Positions 24,241 through 35,179 of a stretch of 64,000 nucleotides of DNA are shown piece after piece (position 1 is the stretch's first letter; every line of letters starts with the position of its first letter). The notes under the pieces were generated by a model that was not told the DNA's origin, did no database searches, and saw only the letters and a list, made by a program, of their open reading frames with translations. The stretch spans positions 1,298,001 through 1,362,000 of the forward strand of contig NW_022145547.1 of NCBI RefSeq assembly GCF_000002235.5, written 5' to 3'. The translations under genes were made by a program, and so were the position numbers. This stretch comes from Strongylocentrotus purpuratus (lineage: Eukaryota; Echinodermata; Echinoidea; Camarodonta; Strongylocentrotidae).

Positions 24241-27200
24241 CTTTTGTGCGTTTGTTTTGATATCACTGGTCCAATCTTCTGCAGGTAAAAATCCAGAATA
24301 AATCATAGCAATTTTCTCTCAAAATATGATTCCCATACCAGAGCTCAAGATGAAGCCAGTGACCCACCAACTCGTGATAAAACGGCATGGTTTCTTAGTA
24401 ATACTGCTTTCACTATTATCATGAATTTGCATTGAACGGAACAGTAGGAATAAGGAAAACCACTTAATGGTAAACACTAATATAAATGTTTAATAGAAGA
24501 AGCCATAGAGGTGAGGGGTGTAACTGTTAAAGTAATCATTCCATTATGCCAGTTGGCACCCAATGTGTAAAATATAACACACATTCAGGCCTCCTCCATA
24601 ATATGTGTTTGTGCAAATATGATGAAGTGATGAAGAAGTGTTGTTGGCATTTGGTCATTTTGTTTGTTTGTTTTGTTTTTGTATGCTTTTTTGTAGGGGA
24701 TGTGTTGTTGACAGTTGTTTGTTTTTAAACGGCAATTTATATTTTGCTTTAGTGGCCTATTACTGACTGTAGCTATCTCCCTCTTTTCTCACTTTTCTCA
24801 CATTTTTCAAGTAGATTAGATTAGATTTAGATCAATCTAAAACATGGTTTAATTTACCTTAAGTCCTGCTTGTAGGTACACAAATTGTAATCTATTTTCT
24901 AGGAAAAAAATATCTCTTTTATTCTATGACAGTGTTGATTTGTAGTCACAAAATATTAGGATGCTTTGCTAAAGTTGCCTAAAATCTGGCACCTGACTTG
25001 TAGCCTTCTTGAAGAGCTTTCTAGTATCTACACGGGTCAGTCACACCCATTTCGAGTGTCCCCACTTTGGCTTTTACTTCTAGATTTCCATGTAAACACC
25101 TGTTGTGTCAATACAGTCTATTCTATTCCAGTTAGAAAATTGAATAAGTGAATTACAGAACAGTCTTGACAGTCTGGTATCCCTCAGTGGTATTGGATGA
25201 GGTCAATTCTATCTCCTAAGACCTAGAAATTGGACTACTTTCCCAGTGGATCGTAAAACAGATTCCTATTGCAAATGCTGCTCCTATAGGACTACAGCGG
25301 GGTAACCAAAGACAGGTCTTGATCAAATTTTGATCTTGACCGAGTTTGTGGTCGTCCGATTGATTTTAATCCACCTTGGAACTAGTCTAAATCTATGCTT
25401 GCATCTTTCTATTTCATGCCTGACGAATGTCCCATCTTCGTTTTTTTTTTCAATCAATATTCTCTAACCCCCAAAGACCGAACAACAAATAGTCTGGAAT
25501 CAAGATTGAATGCAGGTTGTTTGGTTTCGTTCCTTTTGAAAGTTTGCGGCCCGTCTGAAGCGTTTTCCTAATCCATTGATAGTGAAACATTATGACAGCA
25601 AATAAAACTCATAAGTCAACAAAGGCAGTGGGTATATTAGGACAATGGGAATCCATACTTCTTTTGAGGGGTTACTTATGATGAGTCCATGAGATGCTTT
25701 GGAGTGTTTTCCTCCTACCAGATCAATGCAGGAAGAATGGTTGGTATTGATCAGTGGTATGCGTAGTGGTCTCCTCTGGGCTCTAACTCTTGAGGACATT
25801 CTTTCTGGTATGCCTTTGTCACTTGTGCAACATGAGCAGGTATAGAACAACTTATTTTCAACATGGACCAGTCCATGTTTTCACCCAGGTATCCCTCATT
25901 ACATTTTGTGAAACTTGTCACAAAGGCATGAAATTTCTCATTCCAAATTCCCTCCGTTTGTACATTACATAATAATATTTTTGTAATGAAATGATAAAAA
26001 AATGATTTAAACAATATTTTATTTTATATTTTCTTGCAAAAGAAAATAATAACAAAGAAAAGAAGAGGAAATATAATCTTCTCCCTTCTTTTAAAAAATT
26101 TAAGATACTTATTTAAAAAAATTATCCCTTTTTCAAATAACTTGCAAATTAGTTATCCAATTCTTCATTTTGCACATCTTTTCAATTTGATCGAAGTCAG
26201 ATTGCCTTCATGAACATCACTTTTGCATCCAAATTCTTGCTCCTTTTACTTACTGCTACAATTGAAGTTTTAAATGCAGGCCGCCAGGAGAGGAAACCCA
26301 TTTTCTTATGGTCGAGTTGACAATAGGCTAGTTTCCGCAGACAAACAACGCTCCTTTCCTGTGTGCACTGCTGTAGGAAATGTGCTTTTTGAATCGAAAC
26401 ACTTGTTTCATTTCCTTTGGGACTGTTCTTTCTACTTGTTCAGTTCTGAATCAATATTCTTTCATCTCCCTCTGGTGCTTAGAGGAGTCTATTGATGTAG
26501 AAATGAAAAGGATGAGATTCATTCAATTTAAATATTTTTCTCCTTTAATTTTACAGGGGTAGATCTCTTTCCGATAATAATGTTTGTTTTTTCTTTTCTT
26601 TTCAAATCTTAAGATCGGTTGGTTTGTAGTATGGAAGGCAGATGTTTCTTTTATACAAATGTGGTATATCCAGTCAAGTCATGAAAAGGGTATGGGTAAT
26701 AAAGCGAATGCTTGTATACTGTCATTGCTGTCTGAAAACATGCGTTGTAACATTTAAGGTAGTTCCGTCCTAGAAATATTTCCATATGCATATCATTATA
26801 AAGTTTCACAGATATACTAATGCTTTCCTATTTTCGCTTCTTCCAGGGGGAGTTGCATATTCTTCCCCCTCCAAGTGTTGAACTAGGGCAGGTGCAACAA
26901 TTTACTGAAGTGAAGTTGGCTTTGTCCATTTTGTTGTTTCCCTACAATAATGTTCAATACATCTTGCACCTTTCACAGAATATGTAGGGCTGAGTGAGCA
27001 AAGATAAAAAGATGAATTGATGCATTAGGATGTCACTCTCTCAAACTCCCCATATTTGTTCAGTTCACCAAATAATGCCAAGTTGGGAGGCTGTAAAAAT
27101 AGACCAAGAAATATGGATGGCTGTTAGGGTCAAGTACACCCCTGTTTATAAAATATTTTGTCCTGAAAACGAAGCTTACTTTCCGGCCTTTTACGGGTGT

Positions 27201-27355
27201 CTGGTGCTAGTCACTCAAGGAGGGCGGAGGGAGCTGGAGTAAAGCTAATGGAACAAGTGGAAAAACAAGACATTCCTGGACGTGATCCTTAGCAGGGTGG
27301 ATGGGCTGAAGGGTGAGAAACGGCCCAATTGGGAGAAAATGAAGAGCGACAAGAG
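24241..27355. other. No gene recognised
   Basis: AT-rich DNA. Short open frames on both strands lack motifs and splice context. Confidence 0.45.
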
Positions 27356-27359
27356 GAGA

Positions 27360-27775
27360 TGGATGGATATATAGAGAGAGATATATAGATAGAGAGAGAG
27401 AGAGAGAAACAGTACAAACGTGAAAGTATGAATGAGACAGAGAGGTGGACCATGCAAGGGAGAATGAGTAAGGAGAAATAGAGAGGGATCGTAAGGAGGA
27501 TGAAAATTTAACAGAGAGAGAGAGAGAGAGAGAGTGGGGAGGGGAGGGGAGGGAGATTACATGTAGAATGAGGGTAAGGAAAAGATAGGATATGAAGAGA
27601 TAGAGAGTTATGGCAAGTATAAAAGACAGAAAAGAAATTTTGAGCAGGCAGAAGAAAATCAGAGAGAGAGAGAGAAAGATAGAGAAAGATGGAGACGGTG
27701 GAAAATATGAAATGGTCCAAGAAAGAAAGAGGATAGAGAGGAAGCAAGCTAACAAAAATGGTAGAGAATATTTCA
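27360..27775 (+). repeat. (GA)n purine-rich blocks
   Basis: Several GA/GATA blocks, with pure (GA)n at about 27390-27408 and 27514-27534, GA on plus. The 223-codon minus-strand open frame (27207-27878) is largely a translation of CT repeats and is not a gene. Confidence 0.88.
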
Positions 27776-28262
27776 AAGTAGAAAAATAAGAAGCAGCGAG
27801 GAAGAAGGTGACTTCTGAATACGGAACCGAAACTGGAAAAGTATTCAGCCTTAATTGTAGCCCAATGCCAGCCACCAAACGAAATTAAGGCATTTAACTG
27901 AGGTCAAGTCTGTGTGACAGGTTGTAATGGAGGTCATAGGTCAAGATGGTTAGAGGGGAGGGGTGTCGTGCTTCTGATGACTCACTTTCCCAGTCTGAGA
28001 GTCCATCTTGAGTTGAAGTTTTCATGGCAAAATTTCAAGGTGGAAGGGATCATTCTTTTTTATTTGAATGTTGAACTTTTTCTTCTTTTACTCTTGTTGA
28101 TCACTTGTAAAAGTTGTATGGTATATTTTTCTGATCTTGCCACAAGAAGGCCGTAAGAGCTATGTATTGTCAATATCAGTACTGGCCCTCTTCTTAAAAA
28201 GTTAACTTAGTACTTAATCAAAGATGAATTTAAACATATATATATTCTCTTATCTCTTGCAG

Positions 28263-28379
28263 GTAAATGTGACCAGACGCATCCGTGCTCACAGATATGC
28301 GTAGAGACGGCTGCTAAGAGGTTAAGATGTGCTTGCTTTCCTGGACATGTTCTCTCAAGAAATGGTTTCCTTTGTCTAG
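28263..28379 (+). CDS. Exon encoding one EGF-like domain (LDLR/fibulin type)
   Basis: An internal exon of a host gene for an extracellular protein. The acceptor is a pyrimidine-rich stretch ending CTTGCAG and the donor is G|GTAAGT, giving 117 bases as 2 + 38 codons + 1. Both flanking introns are therefore phase 1, as is usual for shuffled EGF modules. The 38 residues hold six cysteines at 2, 8, 12, 22, 24 and 37, spaced as in an EGF-like fold. HPCSQICVE and CACFPGHVL resemble LDLR, fibulin and Gas6-type modules. A calcium-binding D-x-[DN]-E start is not visible. The last base joins GT of the exon at 53793 to give Gly, so the two could be neighbours across a 25.4 kb intron. Parent gene unidentified. 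Confidence 0.85.
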
Positions 28380-28650
28380 GTAAGTACAATCACACAAATA
28401 CAGGTGCTACGTACATTAACACATTCGGGACGGAAGTTTAAAAGTGGTTAATTCATCAACTCAAATTGGCAACACTGTTTCTTTTCTTCCCATGACTACA
28501 TTTTAATTGAAAGGTCATTAATCTGAACAATATGTAGACAATGAGTTTATATAAACAGAAACTATATCATGAAGTCCTTTATAATAAAATCCCAATTTGT
28601 ATGGAAAGGTTGAACTTTTTTATCATGTTGCCAATTGAAGGATTGTATAG

Positions 28651-28735
28651 CGGATTGCTTTCCTGGTCACGTACGGTCAGGAAATGGTTTGCTTTGTCTG
28701 GGTCTAAGTAGGAACACAAATACAGTTGCTTCATT
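28651..28735 (+). pseudogene. Degenerate duplicate of the EGF exon 3' half
   Basis: About 320 bases after the EGF exon lies a second copy of its 3' half plus donor and intron flank. TTGCTTTCCTGG, AAATGGTTT and CTTTGTCT are shared, as are the intronic ACACAAATACAG and TGCT. It would read CFPGHVRSGNGLLCLG in the frame of the parent exon. The 5' half with the first cysteines cannot be aligned, no acceptor in the right phase is seen, and the donor is disturbed by two extra bases. It is probably a dead exon left by local duplication. Confidence 0.72.
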
Positions 28736-29107
28736 GAGTATCTTTAAAGTATTTGTCCAGACAGGTTATGTTTTGGAATAAATGGATTGCCAAATCTTTT
28801 TCACCAATAAGTAGCAGATAGTAAAGTGCTTTGTGAGGTCATGACTAGGTAATAATGATGATCATTGTCTGGCATATCATATTATATCACAATGGTTCTT
28901 TCCATTATCTTTAGAGTGTTATATTGAGGTCAATCATATTTTATTGCTGATCATTATCAGATTAATCCAGTGATTGTAGCATATTTAGCCCCCCCCTACC
29001 TTACCCTCTTGAAATGACCCTAATATTTTGCCCCTTTCTCACTTTTCATTCAATCAATGCCATGAGCAGGTATAGAGGGTAAGTCAGAGATGTCAGAACA
29101 AATTCTA
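28736..29107. other. Intron, nothing recognised
   Basis: AT-rich intronic DNA following the EGF exon; no further exon seen. Confidence 0.5.
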
Positions 29108-29322
29108 AAGGCCTGTTCAGATATGATGCGGCAAAATCGCTGCGTTTTTTAAAAAATGATGATGTGAAGTGTAATATACTTCTAATTTTAAAATCTTTTA
29201 ACACAGAACTCAGTGAATATGCACAAGTCCTTTGTGGCGTGTAATTGCCATTCATTTTATATGTAAAACAACAGCGGCGGCTTTTTTACGGCGGTCTACC
29301 GTGCCATATCTGAACAAACCTT
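29108..29322. mobile_element. Hairpin-ended MITE
   Basis: The inverted ends AAGGCCTGTTCAGATATG on the left and AAGGTTTGTTCAGATATGG read inward from the right bound 215 bases. GC-rich sub-terminal segments (GCGGCAAAATCGC, CAGCGGCGGC) follow. There is no coding capacity and the superfamily is unassigned. Confidence 0.72.
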
Positions 29323-31959
29323 AACCTATATCAGTAATAGCCAGATATATGAGTTGCCGTAGTATTATTGCTGAGGACTTGCGTGATGCACTCATAGATA
29401 TTTCATCCGCTTCTATTTTTGTGTGAGAATCAATATTTTTCATTTGTATGGAGATGAATGTCTTCCATCTTGAAAACAAATTTATTCTTGTGATGCCAAA
29501 TTGATATCCATTTCAGTCTATTTGGTATCTCCCATACCATCGCATGATTTTGATCTTTATCTCCTGTGAAAGGGATAGATACCATGGCACGCAGAGGGGT
29601 AGGTTTGACCTATTGAGTTTTGTGTAAAGGTCCACCAAAGTGTCTAGACCACAAATATTTGAAGATAATTGTGAGATCTGATCTCGCATATATGATAACT
29701 ATATTGTGGTGGACAGGAGTAAGAAAGGGTTTTATTTTGTATGAAGCAGTCACCTAGAATTACCTATCAAATATCTGGAAGAGGTCTGATACAATTTCAA
29801 GAAAAATGACATGAAAAGGGTGTAGACCAAGAGAAGATTTGTGAATCACTAGTTGACATAACAACAAATATTATTGTTCAAAATATTGAACATAAAGCTA
29901 GAGATCATTATTGAAAGAAAACAGAAAATGATTTTCAAAATGTCAAATTCTTATTTAGTGGTCTACTTTCTGCTTACCTTTATAAAGAGTAATATATATG
30001 TATAGATTTTGAATACACAGGATAATATTACTTCTTATTATGGCCAGGGGGACAACTACTTTTTTGTGACTTGTTTTGATTTGAGTTTATCCCACGTTTG
30101 GATCATTAATTTGATCTTTTGTGTTGTCTTTTTCTTCCTGCACGCTTTTCTCTCATGAGTTGCTTCATTCTATGAAAGTTACACCATTTTATCGCGCATG
30201 ATGATATCATTATAAACATTTGTTCAATTTGGGGTTGTAGATTATTATTACCCGGTATATAAAGTAGCAGTGAATAGTGAACTGATCAAGTATGAGACTC
30301 TGGGATTATAGAAAGGGGTTGATGGCCTAATAAATCCACCTTTTGGTCAAGAAATTGACCACTGATTGTAAGAAAATGACCCCCATGGTATTCAACCCAG
30401 TGCTACTGACCTTGTGTTTGCTATCAGACCGCAAAATATATTCCCTTTTTCATCGTTGACCCAATTATATCCTTTATCTTTTAAGTTTTCTTCTTCTGGT
30501 TTCTAACCCTTGACCAACCCACAAAGGAAAGAAGTTTTGTCAACAATAGTTCTCTGAGTTATGAAAGTCCTATTAAAATGTTTACACTGACCATAAAAGT
30601 AGATTAATATTTCATTGATTTGCCATATAGTTAGACTGTGAAAAGAAATAAACCTGAAATTTGACAGGAAAGTGATCAATGTTATATGAGGGGAAAATTA
30701 ATGTTAACTTTCAATAAGAATTGTATTTGTACCGTGATATGAGTACATGTAACCCCAAGTCATAGGCATGCATGCCATCATAACTAGAGGAGTATCATTT
30801 CAATTCATATTTCGTTGATACGTTGTTTCATACAATCTTGCTTCCCATCATCCTTTGCCTTTGGACTTATTTTGCAATATTTATTTTCAAATGTGAAATA
30901 GTACCTTAAATATTTCATATTACATTCATTACTTGAACATAATAGTGTATTTTGGGGCTTCAGAAATCTAAATCCAGAAGTTGTAATATATATGATGTCA
31001 ATGAAAACGGCACAAGTATATTGATTTATATGGATTTACAGTTAATGGATTTATCTCTAAAGACGGCAACCTTGATTTGAATTGAAAAGGAGAAATATAA
31101 TAGTCAGCTAATGCATTTTCCTAAGCCATAAAAGCTTTATTACAAAATAAATCTCAGAGGCAATCTCACAAAGTTCCTTTTTTTGTTTAGTGGGGAGGGG
31201 GGGGGGGTGTGGGGTTGGCTACAGTTACAAGTCGAAATTCTGTGCAAATCTAGTGAGGATAATCACATGTTCTACTTATAATTATACTTTTGAAACTGAT
31301 AAACTTGATTAGCTTAAACATGACTTATGAAAATATGCAGTCGTATTTTATCTTTAGAAGCATTTACAAAGACAGACAATGATCTAAGATATTCCATGGT
31401 ATTATACTTTAATGATGCCCCAAGGTGATTTCTACAAGATATGCCGTTTATTGAAATATTGATATTACCATGACATAATCCCTAAGTATTCGAACAACAA
31501 ATAATAGATATAATTTTAAAATGATTCATAATATGATTCATAGAAAAGAATATGAAAGATGAAACATGGTTGAATTTGTTGTCAAATACACATGATGGAC
31601 TTGCGCTAGAAGCAATCAAAGGTTAAAAGTTTTATTTGTGTTTTGGGAACAACAGTTGATCCTGCCGGGATGATTCTCATCCACCGATAAACAATTAAAA
31701 ACAGGACGGTTTTCTAATCATGTATGGAGATTGCACACTTCTACACGACTGCTAGCTATATCGGTGTTAATATGCCCTCGGAACCCCTCTGTACTCTCAT
31801 AATTCCGTAATTACTACTGGTTCATCTTCGTCACTCCTCTTAATACTAAACAGCAATCGACATCCCTGATGCCAGCATCGCAGTATAATACCAGATTTAT
31901 CTTCACGTTTTGCTCCAGGCTGGTCAGGGGTGGTTTTAACGATTCTGTGATGACGATTG
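29323..31959. other. Intron, nothing recognised
   Basis: AT-rich DNA with a poly-G run near 31196-31207. No exon with EGF-like cysteine spacing was found. Confidence 0.5.
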
Positions 31960-32575
31960 CTAAAGCTACAGTCCCATATACGTCCCGGACCGTCCCGGAC
32001 CATCCCGGACCCCATCCGGGGTGATCCGGGATTCGGTCCGTGTTGACACCGTGTTGGCACCGGGGTGGTCCTGGATGGTCCTGGATGGTCCTGGATGGTC
32101 CTGGGCGATCCGGGAGTCGACCCCGGATGTTTTTGACGGTCAAAAACTGCCGGGGTGGTCCGGGATGGTCCGGGACGGTCCGGGACAATAGTTTGATCCG
32201 GGGTGATCCGTGTAGCCACCGTGCTGGGTCCGGGGTCATCCGTAGTGGCGCCGGGGCGGTCCGTGTTGATCCGTGGCAGTCCGGGAGTGAGTTATTGACC
32301 GCCCAGGACCATCCAGGACCATCCAGGACCATCCAGGACCACCCCGGTGCCAACACGGTGTCAACACGGACCGAATCCCGGATCACCCCGGATGGGGTCC
32401 GGGATGGTCCGGGACGGTCCGGGACGTATATGGGACTGTAGCTTAAAAGCATCACACTTTTTTTAACAAAACATCCCGGACCATCCCGGATCACCCCATA
32501 CCATGGTCCGGGATGGTCCGGAGTGGTCCGTGCTCGTCCGTGCTGGTCCGGCTTTATATGGGACTGGGGCTTTAG
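31960..32575. mobile_element. Foldback DNA element with perfect 145 bp inverted repeat
   Basis: The outer ends are CTAAAGCTACAGTCCCATATA and, read inward from the right, CTAAAGCCCCAGTCCCATATA. Both are flanked by ATTG (31956-31959, 32576-32579), a likely 4 bp target duplication. Inside, 31963-32107 and 32300-32444 are exact reverse complements over 145 bases. The arms are built largely of 10 bp GGACCATCCN-type repeats, with a related 192 bp spacer and a right-hand tail. It is very GC-rich against an AT-rich background. Open frames on both strands are artefacts of the repeat. There is no transposase; it is a non-autonomous foldback element of unassigned superfamily. Confidence 0.85.
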
Positions 32576-32703
32576 ATTGGAGGCCTATGCTGGATGAATT
32601 GGTTCAAGCTTTTGCTTCATGCTTTGGGGAAGCTTAGAATAGCTTTGGATAAATCCTGGGCCCTGCCTTATAAAGAGTTATGATTGATCCAAATCAATCT
32701 TAA

Positions 32704-33087
32704 AGAGAAGGTTGAGTACTGGTAAAAAAAAAGAAAATTATTTCTTACAGAATCAAACGAAACTTACACTGAATGTTCAAGATTACAAATAAATGACATG
32801 TGCCAAACAATTTTGGAAGAAAATGTATACTGGCTGAGTAATGAGCATAGAAAGACAAGGAATCAAGGTAGTACCAACCCCGACAACATGCGTGTTGTCC
32901 CATACATAGCTTTCTGTGTATGTGCTTGTTACTTTACCAAGACTCGGTCAAATTTATTATGATTTTGATGACTCCAGAACCTTGCAGTGTACACCAATAC
33001 TTACATGCTACATGATCAACTGTTTCTGATCCTTTCCACACCTTTTCTTTCACAATGCAATCGCATTACCAGTACTAAAGTTTATCT
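32704..33087. mobile_element. TTAA-flanked non-autonomous DNA element, copy 4
   Basis: TTAA at 32700-32703 and 33088-33091. The left end is AGAGAAGGTTGAGTACTGGT; the right end read inward is AGATAAACTTTAGTACTGGT. The left half matches the truncated copy at 24060 and the right half matches 4100-4250. There are no open frames. Confidence 0.82.
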
Positions 33088-33716
33088 TTAAGTCCTCCAA
33101 TCAATCGCAAGTTTCCTATCTCTTATGAACATAGTCGTGATTGATATCAACTCTTTAAAAGACGGAGCGCAGATGTATTTGTTAAGGACCTCTAGTAAAT
33201 GGACAAAAATGGTCATGAAATAGATTAGGTGTACATGTAGATGTTTGATTAAAGGAATTATTCATAAGTAGAATGAAATGACTTTAAAAAGCTGGACTGA
33301 TCTAGTTGCTATTTGAATATTAAATACTAGGCAATCATGTTCATGGTCTGTAGTAGTAGTCAAGAAGAAGTGCAATATTGTTTCCATTTATTCCAAAGAA
33401 AGCTATAAAGTCTTTTCTTGCATAATTGAATGTAGTATTACGTTATTAAACTAAAGTTTAAATTTCACTGTACCTGTAGACACTCCCTCTAAACTACCTT
33501 TTCGAATGTCATATATATTCCAGAAAAGCTTTAAACTGTATGGAGTTTATCTGGAACTGACAATGATTTATTTATTTCAGGACTGAGGTTTTGTGTGTAT
33601 AATATCAATCATCAATAGTTTTCCGTTGATGGAAGAAATGCTTAATTATCAAAGTTTCAATGTCTACTTGAATTAGATGGTGTGTTTTCCCCACTCTAAA
33701 CCTTAAAGGTAATACA

Positions 33717-34208
33717 AAGTTTTGGGAAATTTTGAAAATTGGCTGGTTAGAGATTCTTTACAATTTTGATATATTTGGATGCCCCTGTAGATGTATTATA
33801 AGCACTTAAACATTTAGCCCCTAAAACACATCTGCTTTCGAGTAAAATTGAATATAAAAATTAACCGGTGCTCCTGGTAAATTTTGATAAATTTCAAATA
33901 GCGCTTATTACCATACAATTGCAGTTGCTACCATTAAAATCTCAGAATATGTAGTTGTGATATATAATTTCCAAATGGAAATAGCCAATTGGTCGATTTT
34001 AGTCAAGAAACATTGTTTCATGGCTTAATTATTATCTTGACCTTGAGAGGGAGCTATACAACATAAAGAGTTTGTTATTTACAATTTCATAACTTGAGAC
34101 TCAATGTCGACCGCGACAACGATCACTGAATATTGTAGGATCACGTATGCTTCAAATATATTCATTTGAACCAAATTCATGACCCCATACCAAAACTTTG
34201 TATTACCT
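33717..34208. mobile_element. TTAA-flanked element, divergent copy 5
   Basis: TTAA at 33713-33716 and 34209-34212 encloses 492 bases with near-identical inverted ends AGGTAATACAAAGTTTTGG. The first six bases (AGGTAA) match the ends of copy 2, but the interior differs, so this is a related subfamily. Confidence 0.8.
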
Positions 34209-34212
34209 TTAA

Positions 34213-34809
34213 CTTGAACATTCTTTAAAATATAGTTCACACTTGTAACATGCATGTACATGTATCTTCAGAAGTGAAGAGACATGGAAGTTGGGTAAAA
34301 GGTATGACATGTAGTGATGAGGAAAAGTTGGTACTTTTCAAGGAGTATCACGGGAGGTACATTTTCTGTGTCAATTTCAAAGGTAGATGCAACCATCGAC
34401 AATCAATGCAACTGGCTTCCGGTTGCTACTTGATTTGTTATTTTACATAAGAGCCATTACTATGTAAGGCAATGTTGCTTCAATGGACCGAGAAAGTATT
34501 CTCTTCCCTTCTTGCGTGAAGCTCTCCAGGCGCATTGATTTCTTATTGAGTAATTACACCAGTGGCGATGGGCCGGGTTAATATCTCCAAAAGTGAGACC
34601 GAAAGGAGAGAAAAAAATGAAGAGAGGAAAGGATCGAGTAGGGCTTCGGAGCACTGCCAACAATCCACCACGCACAAGTTTGTAACTGGAGGCGATTCGT
34701 GTCTGTGGTCTCCCCCTTTCAACCTCTCTTGCTTCTCTCTCTTTTCATTCTTTCTCCTTGTCATACTCTTCATCTTTCTCCCCAGCATTCTTAGATATAT
34801 TTTTTCTGT
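34213..34809. other. Intron, nothing recognised
   Basis: No supported gene; several overlapping open frames here run into the CT tract that follows. Confidence 0.45.
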
Positions 34810-34813
34810 CACA

Positions 34814-34847
<34 letters not shown>

Positions 34848-34892
34848 ATTTCTCTCTCTCTCTCCAACTCTCTCTCTATCTCTCTTTCTCTT
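34810..34892 (-). repeat. (CT)n microsatellite
   Basis: CTCT tract on the plus strand, one of only two large tracts with this orientation in the window. Confidence 0.88.
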
Positions 34893-35077
34893 TTTTTTAT
34901 AGGACCCTGTTTCGTCAGAATGAAAGAGAGAGAGAGAGGAAGCCTTGTTATTTTCATGAGGTACTCAAACATGACAGGTTATGACTAGTTGCGTGGGTGG
35001 AGGAGTAATGGAATATTTGACAGTCAATTCTACGTTTCAATTGTTATCGAGAGTAATGCTAGCAAGATTATGATCAT

Positions 35078-35176
35078 TGTAGAGAGGTATAAGAAATGAA
35101 AGGTTGAAGAGAAGGAGGAGAAAGAAAGAGAGAGAGACAGAGGGAGAGAGACTTTTTTTTGGGGGGGGGGGGGGGA
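35078..35176 (+). repeat. (GA)n with poly-T and poly-G run
   Basis: A purine-rich GAGA tract ending in a T8 run and a G-run at about 35161-35175. Open frames over it are repeat-derived. Confidence 0.82.
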
Positions 35177-35179
35177 GTA

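Noticed and set aside
27207-27878. 223-codon minus-strand open frame
   Set aside because: Most of it is translated (CT)n repeat (runs of S, L, F); no domain and no splice context.
31814-32494. 226-codon minus and 133-codon plus open frames with RPGPSRT-like repeats
   Set aside because: They arise from the 10 bp repeats of the foldback element, open in several frames on both strands at once.
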